A stretch of 64,000 nucleotides of DNA from Algisphaera agarilytica (GTDB lineage: Bacteria > Planctomycetota > Phycisphaerae > Phycisphaerales > Phycisphaeraceae): positions 434,001 to 498,000 of the forward strand of contig NZ_JACHGY010000001.1 of NCBI RefSeq assembly GCF_014207595.1, written 5' to 3'. Position numbers and translations under genes: made by a program. Of this stretch, positions 16,773 through 26,476 are shown one piece after another. The notes under the pieces were generated by a model. That model ran no database searches and was not told the DNA's origin. It was given only the letters and a program-made list of their open reading frames with translations. Position 1 is the stretch's first letter, and each line of letters opens with the position of its first letter.

Positions 16773-19208
16773 ATGACAACGAATCCACTGGCTTGGTACA
16801 CCCGCTGGCTCCACACACGCTGGCCGGCGGGGACGGTGGAGAAACTGCCCGTGGTCCAGCCCGACGGCTCGACCAACGTGCCCGGGTTTTACATCGTCGG
16901 TGACCTGACCGGGATCCCGCTCCTGAAATTCTCCGCCGACACCGGCACGCGGGCGGTGATGACCATCGCCAACGACCCGGGCTTCGCCAAGCGGACGGTG
17001 GCCGACCCGGCGGTGCGCGACATCGCGATCGTCGGCGGCGGGGTGTCGGGGTTCGCCGCAGCCAAGGAAGCGAAGAAGCGCGACCTGACGTACGAGCTGT
17101 TTGAGGCGGCCGAGCCGTTCTCGACGATCTCGAACTTCCCCAAAGGCAAGCCGATCTTCACCTACCCGACCGACATGACCCCGGCGGGCGACCTGCAGTT
17201 CCACGACAAAGCCGAGATCAAGGAAGGCCTGCTCGAAGACCTGCACGAGCAAACCCTCGACCAAGGCATCACGCCGACCTACGCCCGTATCGAAAAGATC
17301 ACCAAGTCCGGCGGCGTCTTCGAGCTGCACGTCGCGGGCGGCGAGAACATTAAAGCCCACCGCGTCATCGTCGGCATCGGGCGGTCGGGCAACTTCCGCA
17401 AGCTCAACATCCCCGGCGAAGAACTCGACAAGGTCTACAACCGCCTGCACGACCCCAAAGACTTCTGCGGCCAGGACATCCTTGTCGTCGGCGGCGGCGA
17501 CAGCGCGATGGAAACCGCGATCGCGCTGGCGACCTGCGGCAGCAAGGTCACGCTGAGCTACCGCAAGCCCGAGTTCAGCCGGCCCAAGCCCGAGAACATC
17601 GAGAAGATCCAGGCGTTGGCGGTGGACCCCGAAGCGGACATCGATGTCGAAACCGTGGACGGCGATCGCGTGACCACGCCCTCGGGCGCCTACCTCGGTC
17701 CGAAGCCGCAGCCCCCGGGCACAATCAACCTGATGATGGCTTCGCAGCCCACAGAAATCCGTGAGAACGAAGTCGTCATCAAAGACGCCAAGGGCAACGA
17801 ACAGACGATCCCCAACAACTCGGTCTTCGAGATGATCGGCCGTGAACCCCCGCTGGACTTCTTCCGCAAGTCAGGCGTGCGCATCAGCGGCGACCGCGGC
17901 GCATGGTGGTGGACGTGGCTGATCGTGTTCGTGCTGTTCTGCGCGTGGATCTACCACTGGAAGGGTGACTACAACATCCCCTTCGGCCTGAAAGATAAGT
18001 TCAACGAATCGTTCCTAGGCCTAAACCCCGGCGTGTTCTGGGACTGGGTCAAGGAATCCACCGGCGGGTACTTCAGCCGGGAAGGCTCACTCGGCCACAC
18101 GCTTGCGATCAGTGCTTCGGGGCGAAGTTTCTATTACACGTTGGCGTATGCGTCCTGCGTGGTGATCTTCGGGGTGCGTCGGATCAAGCGGCGGAAGACG
18201 CCGTACATCAAGCTGCAGACTTTGACGCTGATGGCGATCCAGGTGCTGCCATTGTTCCTGTTGCCGGAGATCTTCTTCCCGTGGATGGGGCACAACGGTT
18301 GGTTTGATGGCGGCATCGGTGCGTGGTTTGCGAACACGTTCTTCCCCGAGGTGAGCTATGGGCACGGGCGTGAGTATTGGCGGGCGTATGGCTTCGTCCT
18401 CGCCTGGCCACTCATGGCGTGGAACTGGTTCACCAACGAGCCGATCTGGGGCTGGCTGATCCTGGGCTTCCTGCAGACGTTCGTCGCGATCCCGATCATG
18501 ATCCGCTACTGGGGCAAGGGCGCGTACTGCGGCTGGATCTGCTCCTGCGGCGCTCTGGCGGAGACGCTCGGCGACACCCACCGCCACAAGATGCCGCACG
18601 GCCCGTTCTGGAACCGGCTGAACATGGTCGGGCAAGTCTTCCTGTGGTTTGCTGCCGCGATCATGCTGTTCCGCATCGCGGGCTGGGTCTTGCCCGACGG
18701 CGTTGACGCAAACGGAAAGACCGTGCCCAACTTCGCCGACGCCACGTTCAAGTACCTCGCCAAGGGCGACGGCCTGCCGCTGTTGAACTTCTCCTACATG
18801 GTCGACCTCATGTGGGCGGGCGTGCTGGGTGTTGGGTTGTACTTCCACTTTTCCGGGCGGGTGTGGTGCCGGTTTGCGTGTCCGCTGGCCGCGCTGATGC
18901 ACATCTACACGCGGCTGTTCAGCCGGTTTGCGATCATCGCCGATAAGAAGAAGTGCATCTCGTGCAACGTGTGTACGAGCGTGTGCCACCAGGGTATCGA
19001 CATCATGAACTTCGCCAACAAGGGCCTGCCGATGAAGGACGTCGAGTGCGTGCGTTGCTCGGCGTGCGTGCAGAGCTGCCCGACGGGCGTGCTGTCCTTC
19101 GGTCAGATCGACGGCGACAACAACGTGATCGCCAAAGACCCCGCGTGGTTGGCGGCGTCGCCCGTGCAGATGGCGGAGCTGACGATCAACGGGAAGAAAT
19201 CCTCGTAA
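16773..19208 (+). CDS. Fusion of a thioredoxin-reductase-like flavoprotein and a NapH-like membrane polyferredoxin
   Basis: The first about 370 residues contain two Rossmann motifs, IAIVGGGVSG (85-93) and ILVVGGGDSAMETA (about 230-245), as in the YpdA/TrxR-type pyridine-nucleotide flavoproteins, but without a CxxC redox pair there. Residues 1-75 contain GFYIVGDLTGIPLL, which resembles the C-terminal FAD-binding segment of such enzymes, so the fold may be circularly permuted. A membrane part follows with several helices, YCGWICSCGAL and finally two ferredoxin clusters (from Cys728 and Cys759). The plan suggests electron transfer between NAD(P)H and a membrane or periplasmic partner. It is 811 aa; the next gene encodes a secreted protein 60 bp downstream. 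Confidence 0.75.
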   Translation: MTTNPLAWYTRWLHTRWPAGTVEKLPVVQPDGSTNVPGFYIVGDLTGIPLLKFSADTGTRAVMTIANDPGFAKRTVADPAVRDIAIVGGGVSGFAAAKEAKKRDLTYELFEAAEPFSTISNFPKGKPIFTYPTDMTPAGDLQFHDKAEIKEGLLEDLHEQTLDQGITPTYARIEKITKSGGVFELHVAGGENIKAHRVIVGIGRSGNFRKLNIPGEELDKVYNRLHDPKDFCGQDILVVGGGDSAMETAIALATCGSKVTLSYRKPEFSRPKPENIEKIQALAVDPEADIDVETVDGDRVTTPSGAYLGPKPQPPGTINLMMASQPTEIRENEVVIKDAKGNEQTIPNNSVFEMIGREPPLDFFRKSGVRISGDRGAWWWTWLIVFVLFCAWIYHWKGDYNIPFGLKDKFNESFLGLNPGVFWDWVKESTGGYFSREGSLGHTLAISASGRSFYYTLAYASCVVIFGVRRIKRRKTPYIKLQTLTLMAIQVLPLFLLPEIFFPWMGHNGWFDGGIGAWFANTFFPEVSYGHGREYWRAYGFVLAWPLMAWNWFTNEPIWGWLILGFLQTFVAIPIMIRYWGKGAYCGWICSCGALAETLGDTHRHKMPHGPFWNRLNMVGQVFLWFAAAIMLFRIAGWVLPDGVDANGKTVPNFADATFKYLAKGDGLPLLNFSYMVDLMWAGVLGVGLYFHFSGRVWCRFACPLAALMHIYTRLFSRFAIIADKKKCISCNVCTSVCHQGIDIMNFANKGLPMKDVECVRCSACVQSCPTGVLSFGQIDGDNNVIAKDPAWLAASPVQMAELTINGKKSS

Positions 19209-19267
19209 GCGTGCCTACGATGTCGGACCCGAATGGGCTGGCCCAACCACTTCCAGGAGATTCATCG

Positions 19268-20056
19268 ATGCACCGCACCCTCACCGCACTCACCGCCCCG
19301 CTGCTGCTTGGCCTCACCGCCACCGCGTTCGCAGGCGACCACGACGCCTCGCCTTCGCACCGCATCGCGACGCTCGAGGCCACGCACGGCGGCGAAACGT
19401 ACAACGCTCAAGACGCGATCCAGGCCGACTTCGAGGTCAACTTCGGCCCGATGAACCTCGTCGGCCAGATGGCGTTTACCCCGTCGATGAGCAAGGCCAA
19501 CGTCGTGCTCAACGACGGCACGACCATGATCTTCGACGGCCAGACCGCCTGGCTTTCGCCCGCCGACGCGCAGGTGCCCGGGCCGCCCGCGCGGTTCCAC
19601 GTGTTGACCTGGCCGTACTTCGTGGCGGCACCGTTCAAGCTGGACGACCCCGGCACGAACCACAGCGACGCGGGCAAGCTCGCGGTGAAAGACACCGACG
19701 ACATGCGCATCGGCACGAAGATCGCCTTCGACGCCGGCGTGGGTGATGCGCCCGACGACTGGTACATCGCCTTCACCGACGATCAGGGCCGAATGGATGC
19801 GTTGGCGTACATCGTGTCCTACGGCAAGTCGAAGGAAGAAGCCGAGGCGCAAGCGAGCATCGTCCTCTACTCCGATTTTGTCGAGGTCGATGGCGTGTCG
19901 TTCGCCACAACGTGGGACTTCCACTTCTGGGACCCGCAGGCCGGCATTGGTGACAAGAAAGGTTCGGCCAAGCTGTCGAACATCCAGTTCGTCACCCCCG
20001 ACGCTGCGGCGTTTACCAAGCCCGAAGGGGCCGCTGAAGCCAAAGCGCCGGAGTAA
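19268..20056 (+). CDS. Secreted protein of unknown function, LolA/DUF6503-like
   Basis: An ATG with AGGAG 7 bp upstream starts a 262-aa product with a clear signal peptide (cleavage near TATAFA/GDHD). The mature part, with HGGETY near its start and long beta-rich stretches, is reminiscent of LolA-like or DUF6503 secreted proteins, but I cannot confirm the family. It follows the flavoprotein/polyferredoxin gene by 60 bp in the same direction and is probably co-transcribed with it, which hints at an envelope redox or maturation role. A bidirectional terminator follows. Confidence 0.7.
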   Translation: MHRTLTALTAPLLLGLTATAFAGDHDASPSHRIATLEATHGGETYNAQDAIQADFEVNFGPMNLVGQMAFTPSMSKANVVLNDGTTMIFDGQTAWLSPADAQVPGPPARFHVLTWPYFVAAPFKLDDPGTNHSDAGKLAVKDTDDMRIGTKIAFDAGVGDAPDDWYIAFTDDQGRMDALAYIVSYGKSKEEAEAQASIVLYSDFVEVDGVSFATTWDFHFWDPQAGIGDKKGSAKLSNIQFVTPDAAAFTKPEGAAEAKAPE

Positions 20057-20124
20057 GGCCGCTTCTCCCAACGCACGCGGGGCACTTCGTGCCGCCCGCT
20101 AAATGATTCATCACGTTTAAATGA

Positions 20125-20159
20125 AAAGCCCGCCGGTGATTCGCTCACCGGCGGGCTTT
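20125..20159. terminator. Bidirectional terminator
   Basis: AAAGCCCGCCGGTGA and TCACCGGCGGGCTTT form a perfect 15-bp stem with a 5-nt loop; A and T tracts at the two ends serve both strands. It separates the secreted-protein gene from the convergent dnaK. Confidence 0.92.
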
Positions 20160-20183
20160 GTTGGTTGTACTTAAGAGACGGCG

Positions 20184-22103
20184 TCAGTCTTTGACTTCGT
20201 ACTCGGCGTCGATCACGTCGTCGCCGTCCGCGGCACCGGCACCTTCGGCGGCACCCGCGGCCGCTCCGGCTGCAGCACCTGCCGCACCGGCTCCGCCTTC
20301 GGCGGCGGTCGCTTCATACACGGCCTTGCCGAGCTCCATGCTCTCGGTGTTGAGCGTCTCGAGCGCCTTCTTGATGGCGTCGGCGTCGTCTTCCTTGAGC
20401 TTCTCTTCGACGTTGGACACGGCCGACTCGATCTTGCCGCGGACCTCGGCGTCGATCTTGTCGCCGTGCTCTTCGAGCTGCTTGTTGGTGCCGTGCACGA
20501 CGGCCTCGGCCTGGTTCTTCAGGTCGACCAGCTCACGCTTGGCCTTGTCGGCCTCGGCGTTGGCTTCGGCGTCGGCTTTCATCTTCTCGATCTCGGCTTC
20601 GTCGAGGCCCGACGAGCCCTTGATCTCGATGTTCTGCGTCTTGCCGGTGCCCTTGTCGGTGGCGACCACGTTGAGGATGCCGTTGGCGTCGAGGGCGAAC
20701 TCGACCTCGATCTGCGGCATGCCGCGCGGGGCGGGCGGGATGTCGGCGAGGTTGAACTGACCCAGCGTGCGGTTGTCCTTGGCGAATTCGCGTTCGCCCT
20801 GGAGCACGTGGATGGTCACCTCGGTCTGGTTGTCCGCCGCCGTGGAGAAGGTTTCCTTCTTGCTGGTGGGGATGGTGGTGTTCTTCTCGATGAGCTTGGT
20901 CATCACGCCGCCCATGGTCTCGATGCCCAGCGACAGCGGGGTCACGTCGAGCAGCAGCACGTCCTTCACGTCGCCCTGTAGCACGCCGCCCTGGATCGCG
21001 GCACCGAGCGCCACGACTTCATCCGGGTTGATCGACTTGTTGGGCTCCTTGCCGAAGATCTCTTGCGCCAAGGCCTGCACCTTGGGGATACGGCTCGAGC
21101 CGCCGACGAGGACGACCTCATCGACATCGCCGGCCTTGAGCCCGGCGTCACGCAGCGCGGTCTCGCAGGGGTGGCGCAGCCGGTCGAACAGGCTCTCGCA
21201 GAGCTGCTCGAACTTGGTGCGGGTGATGGAGATCATCAGGTGCTTGGGGCCTTCGTTGGTCGCGGTGATGAACGGCAGGTTGACAGTGGTCTCCTGGCCG
21301 TTGGACAGCTCCATCTTGGCCTTCTCGGCGGCTTCCTTGAGGCGTTGCAAAGCCATCGCGTCGTCGCGGAGGTCGATGCCGTCGGACTTCTTGAACTCGT
21401 CGGCGAGGAAGTCGATGAGCGCTTGGTCCCAGTCGTCGCCGCCGAGGTGGCCGTCGCCGTTGGTCGCGAGCACTTCGAACACGCCGTCGCCGACGTCGAG
21501 GATCGACACGTCGAACGTGCCGCCGCCGAGGTCGAAAACCGCGATTTTCTCGTTGGTCTTCTTATCAAGTCCGTAGGCCAGCGCCGCGGCGGTGGGCTCG
21601 TTGATGATGCGGTCCACTTGCAGGCCCGCGATCTCGCCGGCTTCCTTGGTGGCTTGGCGCTGCGAGTCGTTGAAGTAGGCGGGCACGGTGATGACGGCCT
21701 TCTCGACCTTCTCGCCGAGGTAGTCTTCCGCGGTCTTCTTGAGGTTCTGCAGGACCATCGCCGAGATCTCTTGCGGCGTGTAGTCCTTGCCCTTGACGTT
21801 CACCTTGACGAGTTCCTCGGCGCCGCCGACGACTTCGTAGGGGACCATCTTCTGTTCGCTTTCGACCTCGCTGTGGCGACGGCCCATGAAGCGTTTGATG
21901 GAGAAGATCGTGCCCTTGGGGTTGGTGATTTGTTGTTGGCGTGCGGGTTGGCCGACGAGGCGTTCGTCCTTGTCGGTGAACGCGACGATCGACGGGGTGG
22001 TGCGGTTGCCCGAGCTGTTGATCAGCACCTTGGGGCTGCCGGCTTCCATAACGGCGACGACGGAGTTGGTCGTGCCCAGGTCGATTCCGATGGTTTTAGA
22101 CAT
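20184..22103 (-). CDS. dnaK: Molecular chaperone DnaK (Hsp70)
   Basis: The 639-aa product has all Hsp70 hallmarks: [15 protein letters not shown] at the N-terminus, the ATPase motifs [14 protein letters not shown] and [11 protein letters not shown], the linker [16 protein letters not shown] and a Gly/Ala-rich C-terminal tail before [11 protein letters not shown]. DnaK folds client proteins with DnaJ and GrpE; those genes are not adjacent here. I did not find a CIRCE-type operator in the 349 bp upstream. Confidence 0.98.
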   Translation of the reverse strand: MSKTIGIDLGTTNSVVAVMEAGSPKVLINSSGNRTTPSIVAFTDKDERLVGQPARQQQITNPKGTIFSIKRFMGRRHSEVESEQKMVPYEVVGGAEELVKVNVKGKDYTPQEISAMVLQNLKKTAEDYLGEKVEKAVITVPAYFNDSQRQATKEAGEIAGLQVDRIINEPTAAALAYGLDKKTNEKIAVFDLGGGTFDVSILDVGDGVFEVLATNGDGHLGGDDWDQALIDFLADEFKKSDGIDLRDDAMALQRLKEAAEKAKMELSNGQETTVNLPFITATNEGPKHLMISITRTKFEQLCESLFDRLRHPCETALRDAGLKAGDVDEVVLVGGSSRIPKVQALAQEIFGKEPNKSINPDEVVALGAAIQGGVLQGDVKDVLLLDVTPLSLGIETMGGVMTKLIEKNTTIPTSKKETFSTAADNQTEVTIHVLQGEREFAKDNRTLGQFNLADIPPAPRGMPQIEVEFALDANGILNVVATDKGTGKTQNIEIKGSSGLDEAEIEKMKADAEANAEADKAKRELVDLKNQAEAVVHGTNKQLEEHGDKIDAEVRGKIESAVSNVEEKLKEDDADAIKKALETLNTESMELGKAVYEATAAEGGAGAAGAAAGAAAGAAEGAGAADGDDVIDAEYEVKD

Positions 22104-22452
22104 CGTGTGATTCCTTATGCATTGAGTGTTGCGGTCGTATCTTGGGGGCCAAGGCGCACCTCGGCCGTAGGTATTCTGGCAAACCCGGTGCCAGTCATAC
22201 CCCCCTGGCGGGCGCTCAGGGGCGGTTTCGGGGCGGACGGGCTGCCAGCGGATCGGAGACGGGGGCGAGGTTCTGCCAATTTGGCAAGCTTCGGGGGCAG
22301 CCCTGACTTGACGCCGAACGCGGAAAAGTGCAGTATTTCAAGACAAAATCCGATTTACGGGTACCGTGCCGCGACCGGCACACGTCAATCCAACTGTCAC
22401 GGATGACCCCCGACTCGACCCGTAGTCCAACCCCCTGCTAGGAGAGCACCAC
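22104..22452. other. Divergent dnaK/HU intergenic region, 349 bp
   Basis: It must carry the promoters of dnaK (left) and the HU-like gene (right). An AGGAG at 22440-22444 is the ribosome-binding site of the HU-like gene. I see no CIRCE inverted repeat, no tRNA and no convincing ORF. Confidence 0.5.
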
Positions 22453-22794
22453 ATGGCTAAGAAGAAAGTAACCAAGAAGAAAGCCGCCGCGAAGAAGCCC
22501 CCGACGAAGAGCGAAGTCTACGCCGCCGTCGCCGACGCCACCGACCTGCCCAAGAAGAAGGTCGCCGAAGTGATGGACGCCCTGGCCGCCGAGATGGCCA
22601 AGAGCCTGAAGAAGAACGGCGTGTTCAGCCTCGTCGGTCTGGCCAAGATGACCGTCGTCAAGAAGCCCGCCGTCAAGGGCGGCAAACTCGTCCGCAACCC
22701 GTTCACCGGCGAAATGGTGCCCCAGAAGCCCAAGCCCGCCAGCAAGAACGTCCGTATCCGCCCCATGAAGGCGCTCAAGGACATGATCAACTAA
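22453..22794 (+). CDS. HU-family DNA-binding protein with lysine-rich N-terminal extension
   Basis: The 113-aa product has the HU/IHF core from about residue 17, with the dimerisation helices (KSEVYAAVADATDLPKK) and a beta-arm region including RNPFTGE, a common form of the family RNPxTG signature. A Lys/Ala-rich extension (MAKKKVTKKKAAAKK) precedes it. Such tails increase DNA affinity and are seen in several phyla. HU bends and compacts DNA as a nucleoid protein. A Rho-independent terminator follows 51 bp later. Confidence 0.9.
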   Translation: MAKKKVTKKKAAAKKPPTKSEVYAAVADATDLPKKKVAEVMDALAAEMAKSLKKNGVFSLVGLAKMTVVKKPAVKGGKLVRNPFTGEMVPQKPKPASKNVRIRPMKALKDMIN

Positions 22795-22845
22795 ACCAGG
22801 GGTTGATCACCCTTTCAGTTTTGAATCCGTGACAAAATTCGAAGA

Positions 22846-22876
22846 CCCCTGGCACGCTCCGATCGCCAGGGGTTTT
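22846..22876 (+). terminator. Terminator after the HU-like gene
   Basis: CCCCTGGC pairs with GCCAGGGG across an 11-nt loop, followed by TTTTC. Confidence 0.85.
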
Positions 22877-22929
22877 CTTATTGAAACTTTAAACTTGCAC
22901 TTGAACATATGAACGAAACCGATGTGATT

Positions 22930-23025
22930 CCCCTCCCTTGAGGGAGGGGTTAGGGGAGGGTGCCGAATACTCGAAGCCGTACGACTCCCCAGCACCCCCA
23001 CCCGGCCTCCCCCTCAAGGGGGAGG
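22930..23025. repeat. Composite inverted repeat, CCTCCC...GGGAGG family
   Basis: Each arm is itself palindromic: CCCCTCCCTTGAGGGAGGGG (22930-22949) and CCTCCCCCTCAAGGGGGAGG (23006-23025). The two arms are also approximate reverse complements of each other over about 32 nt. It fills much of the gap between the HU-like gene and the aminotransferase gene. No gene is seen in this 325-bp gap. Confidence 0.75.
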
Positions 23026-23119
23026 AGTCAAGACTTTCCCCGATCGTTGAGCCGACCGCTGTTCGGAACCGCCGACCATTCAAGTACCATACGTATCTCT
23101 TTCCGCAGGAACCCCCGCC

Positions 23120-24385
23120 GTGACCACCACCACGCCCCCCACCGATTCCACCCAGGCCATCATCGATCGGCACGACACCTTCATGTCGATCAACTACGGC
23201 CGGTACCCCATCGCCATTGCCGAAGGCCAGGGCTGCACGCTCCGCGACACGGATGGCAAGACCTACCTCGACCTGTTCGCCGGGTTCGGTGCGCCGGTGC
23301 TCGGCCACTGCCACCCCGATCTCGTGGATGCCGTCACCGAGCAAGCCAAGAAGCTCTGGCACGTCGGCAACCTGTTCCACACCGAACCACAGACCCGCGC
23401 CGCGCAAGCGATCAGCGAGCTCGGCTTCGGCGGGCGGTCGTTCTTCTGCCACAGCGGCGCGGACGCCAACGAGTCGGCCATCAAACTCGCACGTCTCTAC
23501 GGCAAAGCAAACCGCGGCAAGTCCACCGGCGAGTTCGGCCGGTACAAAGTGATCTCCTGCACCAAAAGCTTCCACGGCCGATCGTTCGCCACCATGGGCG
23601 CGACCGCCAACCCGAAAGTCCGCGAAGGCTTCGGCCCGTTCCTGCCCGGCTACGCCAACGTCGCCTACAACGACATCGACGCCGTTAAAGCCGAGTTGGA
23701 TGACGACACCGTCGCCATCATCGCCGAGCCTATCCAGGGCGAGGGCGGCGTGAACGTGCCCGACCCCGACTACTTCAAACAGCTCCGCGCCCTCTGCGAC
23801 GAGCACGACTTGCTGCTGATCTGTGACGAGGTCTGGACCGGCTGCGGCCGAACGGGCAAGGTGTTTGCCTACCAGCACTGGGGCATCGAGCCCGACATCA
23901 TGACGCTGGGCAAGGGCGTTGGCGGCGGGCTCGCGGTCGGCGTGATGTGTGCTCAGCCGCGCGTCGCCGAGCTGTACAACGCCAAGACCCAGGGCGGCGT
24001 GAAACACGCCACCACCCTCGGCGGCAACTGCCTGTCCATGGCCGTTACCGCCCGCATCTTCGAGGTGTTGCAGCGTGACAGCCTTGTGGAGCAGGCCGAG
24101 GCGCTCGGCAACGCCGCGATGGAGCGGCTGCGTGCGTTCGCCCAGTCCAACACAGCGGTGAAAGACGTGCGTGGCCGTGGATTGTTCATCGGTATCGAAC
24201 TCGATCCCTCGGCCGACGGTGCCTGGTTCGGCAGCGCCACGGACGTGGTCAACCGCTGCCTCGAGCAGGGCCTGATGATCAACGGCACGCAAGGCGATAC
24301 CCTGCGAATCGCCCCGCCGGTGACGATCACCTCGGATGAACTGGATCGCGGGCTGGATCAACTCGAACAGGTCATCGCGGGATGA
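23120..24385 (+). CDS. argD: Class III aminotransferase, acetylornithine aminotransferase-like
   Basis: The 421-aa product is a PLP enzyme of the ornithine/acetylornithine aminotransferase group. It has HSGADANESAIKLAR, the PLP-contact DEVWTGCGRTG (Asp236) and the Schiff-base Lys265 in TLGKGVGGG. The most likely role is step four of arginine synthesis, but succinylornithine or other omega-aminotransferase activity is possible. Translation starts at GTG with AGGA about 10 bp upstream. The next gene overlaps its end by 4 bp. Confidence 0.82.
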   Translation: MTTTTPPTDSTQAIIDRHDTFMSINYGRYPIAIAEGQGCTLRDTDGKTYLDLFAGFGAPVLGHCHPDLVDAVTEQAKKLWHVGNLFHTEPQTRAAQAISELGFGGRSFFCHSGADANESAIKLARLYGKANRGKSTGEFGRYKVISCTKSFHGRSFATMGATANPKVREGFGPFLPGYANVAYNDIDAVKAELDDDTVAIIAEPIQGEGGVNVPDPDYFKQLRALCDEHDLLLICDEVWTGCGRTGKVFAYQHWGIEPDIMTLGKGVGGGLAVGVMCAQPRVAELYNAKTQGGVKHATTLGGNCLSMAVTARIFEVLQRDSLVEQAEALGNAAMERLRAFAQSNTAVKDVRGRGLFIGIELDPSADGAWFGSATDVVNRCLEQGLMINGTQGDTLRIAPPVTITSDELDRGLDQLEQVIAG

Positions 24386-25386
24386 ATTCAATCACGGCTT
24401 CCATGACGAAGGGTTTGTGGTGCACGCTTGCGGCGGGCTTGCTGCTGGTGGGCTGTGCGACCGAGCCTGAGATGCCCGAGGGCACGATCCGTCCGCTCGA
24501 CCCCGGAACCGCCGAGGCGGACTCGGACATCGTGCTGCCGGGCAACAAGCCGGTGCGGTGGGTGTCCCGGCGGGTGTCGCTGCCGTTGGGGACATCGACC
24601 GAAGACGCCTGGCTGTTGGCCAACGAAGGCGTACTCGACGACCTCGCCCGGGCGGTGTGGAACGCCAACGGCCTGCGCGTCGGCGTGCTGCCCGCACCGC
24701 GTGGCCCCGAGTTCGCCAAAACGCTGGCCGACACGATCGATCAGCGCGACACGCAGATCCTCAGCTACAGCTTCCTCGAGGATGTGCGCGAGTCGCCCCC
24801 GCTGCGGGCCGAGTTCTTCGCCGACCTGACCGTGCCCCCCCGCCCGGTCACTCTGGAGTACTTCACGAAGGGCCGGCTGCGCATGCTCATGTCATCCCAA
24901 CCCCTGGGCAACGGCAGCACCCGCGTCACGCTCACGCCGCAACACTACCTGCGTAAAACCACCCTGCTGCCCCAAACCCCCCAGGAACGCGAACTCGACG
25001 GCCGGGTCTTCGATGAACTCTCGGTCGAGATCGATGTGGCCAGCAACCAGATCCTGCTGCTTGGTTTTTATCAACCGCCCCCGCCGGTGGTGGAGGGCGA
25101 AGGGGAATCGGAGCCGTCTGACGATGCCCCCGAACCGACGGGCGAAAGCAACGAGCCTACCGCCACGCCCGAGAGCTTGCCTCGCCCCGCGGATGATCTG
25201 GGTGAGTCGACCATCAGCATCGATCAGCCCGAAGCCCAACCCCCGGTTGAAGCCGAGACTCAGACCGAGACCACCGAAGAAGAAGTCGACGAAATCCCGC
25301 CGTTGAATCTGGGCCGTGGCCTGTTCACCACGGGGATCAAGGACGACGATCTGCAGATGCTGTTTCTCTTCCGGCCGCTGCGCTGA
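24382..25386 (+). CDS. Lipoprotein of unknown function
   Basis: The 334-aa product has a lipoprotein signal with lipobox LLVGC (lipidated Cys25). Residues 50-220 look globular; residues about 230-305 are Glu/Pro/Thr-rich and probably disordered; a short conserved-looking end (LFLFRPLR) follows. The ATG overlaps the aminotransferase stop by 4 bp, so the two are translationally coupled. I do not recognise the family. A 17-bp perfect inverted repeat begins at its stop codon. Confidence 0.75.
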   Translation: MNSITASMTKGLWCTLAAGLLLVGCATEPEMPEGTIRPLDPGTAEADSDIVLPGNKPVRWVSRRVSLPLGTSTEDAWLLANEGVLDDLARAVWNANGLRVGVLPAPRGPEFAKTLADTIDQRDTQILSYSFLEDVRESPPLRAEFFADLTVPPRPVTLEYFTKGRLRMLMSSQPLGNGSTRVTLTPQHYLRKTTLLPQTPQERELDGRVFDELSVEIDVASNQILLLGFYQPPPPVVEGEGESEPSDDAPEPTGESNEPTATPESLPRPADDLGESTISIDQPEAQPPVEAETQTETTEEEVDEIPPLNLGRGLFTTGIKDDDLQMLFLFRPLR

Positions 25387-25437
25387 GCCGCTTGCGGCTT
25401 AGCCCTGCGACCGGTTTCCCGCTAAGCCGCAAGCGGC
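25387..25437. repeat. Perfect 17-bp inverted repeat between convergent genes
   Basis: GCCGCTTGCGGCTTAGC (25387-25403) and its exact reverse complement (25421-25437) flank a 17-nt loop. It starts at the end of the lipoprotein gene and ends just before the metF stop. There is no T-run, so it could act as a Rho-independent stop only weakly; it resembles a dispersed palindromic element. Confidence 0.85.
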
Positions 25438-25443
25438 CGACCG

Positions 25444-26352
25444 TCACTGCCCCAGCGCCACCGAGTCGGCCGCGCCCAGGCTGCGGTAGATCTGGCGGGT
25501 CGCGTCGGACTTGTTGAGCGTGTAGAAGTGGATGCCCGCGACCTTGTTGTCCAAGAGGTCACGGCACTGCTCGGTCGCCCAGTGAACGCCGACGTTGGCC
25601 ACCGCTTCTTCGTCGTCGCCGCAACGCTTGATCGCACGCAGCAGCGACGCGGGGTAACGCGAACCCGCGGCGAGCTCGGCCATCCGCTTCATCCCCTTCG
25701 CTGAGGTGATCGGCATGATGCCCGCGATGATCGGCACGTGGATCCCCGCCAACTCGCAACGCTCGCGGAAGTCGTAGAAGTCGTGGTTGTCGAAGAACAG
25801 CTGCGTGCAGATGTAATCCGCCCCGGCGTCGACCTTGGCCTTGAGGTAATCCATCTCCAGCATCCGGTTGGGCGTGCCGGGGTGGCCTTCGGGGAAGCCT
25901 GCGACGCCGATGCCGAAGCCGCGCGGGTCGGGGTGGCCCTTGAACTCGCGGATGAATTTCACCAGGTCGGCCGCGTGTTGGAAGTAGTCGTCCGCCTTCG
26001 AGTAGTTCTCGAGGTTGCGAGGCGGGTCGCCGCCGAGGGCCAGCAGGTTGCTCACGCCGATGGAGGCGTAACGCTCGAGGACCTCCTGGATGTCGGAGTC
26101 GCTGTGGCAGACGCAGGTGAGGTGCGGCACCGCCGAGGTGTCGGTGGTGGTCTTAATGCGCTCGACCAGGTCGTGGGTCAGCTCCCGGGTCGATCCCCCC
26201 GCCCCGTAGGTCACCGACACGAAGGCCGGCTTCAGCGAGCCGAGGTCCGCGATGGTGCTATAGAGCGCCTCGGACGCTTCCGCCGACTTGGGCGGGAAGA
26301 ATTCGAACGAGAACGTGGTTGAATGCTGAGCGAAGAGGTCTTGAATGTGCAT
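25444..26352 (-). CDS. metF: Methylenetetrahydrofolate reductase
   Basis: MetF reduces 5,10-methylene-THF to 5-methyl-THF with FAD, feeding methionine synthesis. The 302-aa TIM-barrel protein has FSFEFFPPKS near the N-terminus, the SVTYGAGGS loop, LALGGDPP and QLFFDNHDFYDF, all family signatures. It stands alone between a convergent lipoprotein gene and a divergent glycosyltransferase gene. No S-adenosylmethionine riboswitch-like structure is evident in the 125 bp upstream. Confidence 0.95.
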   Translation of the reverse strand: MHIQDLFAQHSTTFSFEFFPPKSAEASEALYSTIADLGSLKPAFVSVTYGAGGSTRELTHDLVERIKTTTDTSAVPHLTCVCHSDSDIQEVLERYASIGVSNLLALGGDPPRNLENYSKADDYFQHAADLVKFIREFKGHPDPRGFGIGVAGFPEGHPGTPNRMLEMDYLKAKVDAGADYICTQLFFDNHDFYDFRERCELAGIHVPIIAGIMPITSAKGMKRMAELAAGSRYPASLLRAIKRCGDDEEAVANVGVHWATEQCRDLLDNKVAGIHFYTLNKSDATRQIYRSLGAADSVALGQ

Positions 26353-26476
26353 CGAGGTCGCCTGGGTCTATTTCATCCGTTCATCCGGATTGAATGATAT
26401 TGATTCTGCCTACCCCGTGTCAAGGACCATCGACCGATCCCGCCCCGCAGCCCGCGAATTCGACTAAGGTAACTCC

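Noticed and set aside
22104-22452. CIRCE operator upstream of dnaK
   Set aside because: I looked for TTAGCACTC-N9-GAGTGCTAA and found no match or near match.
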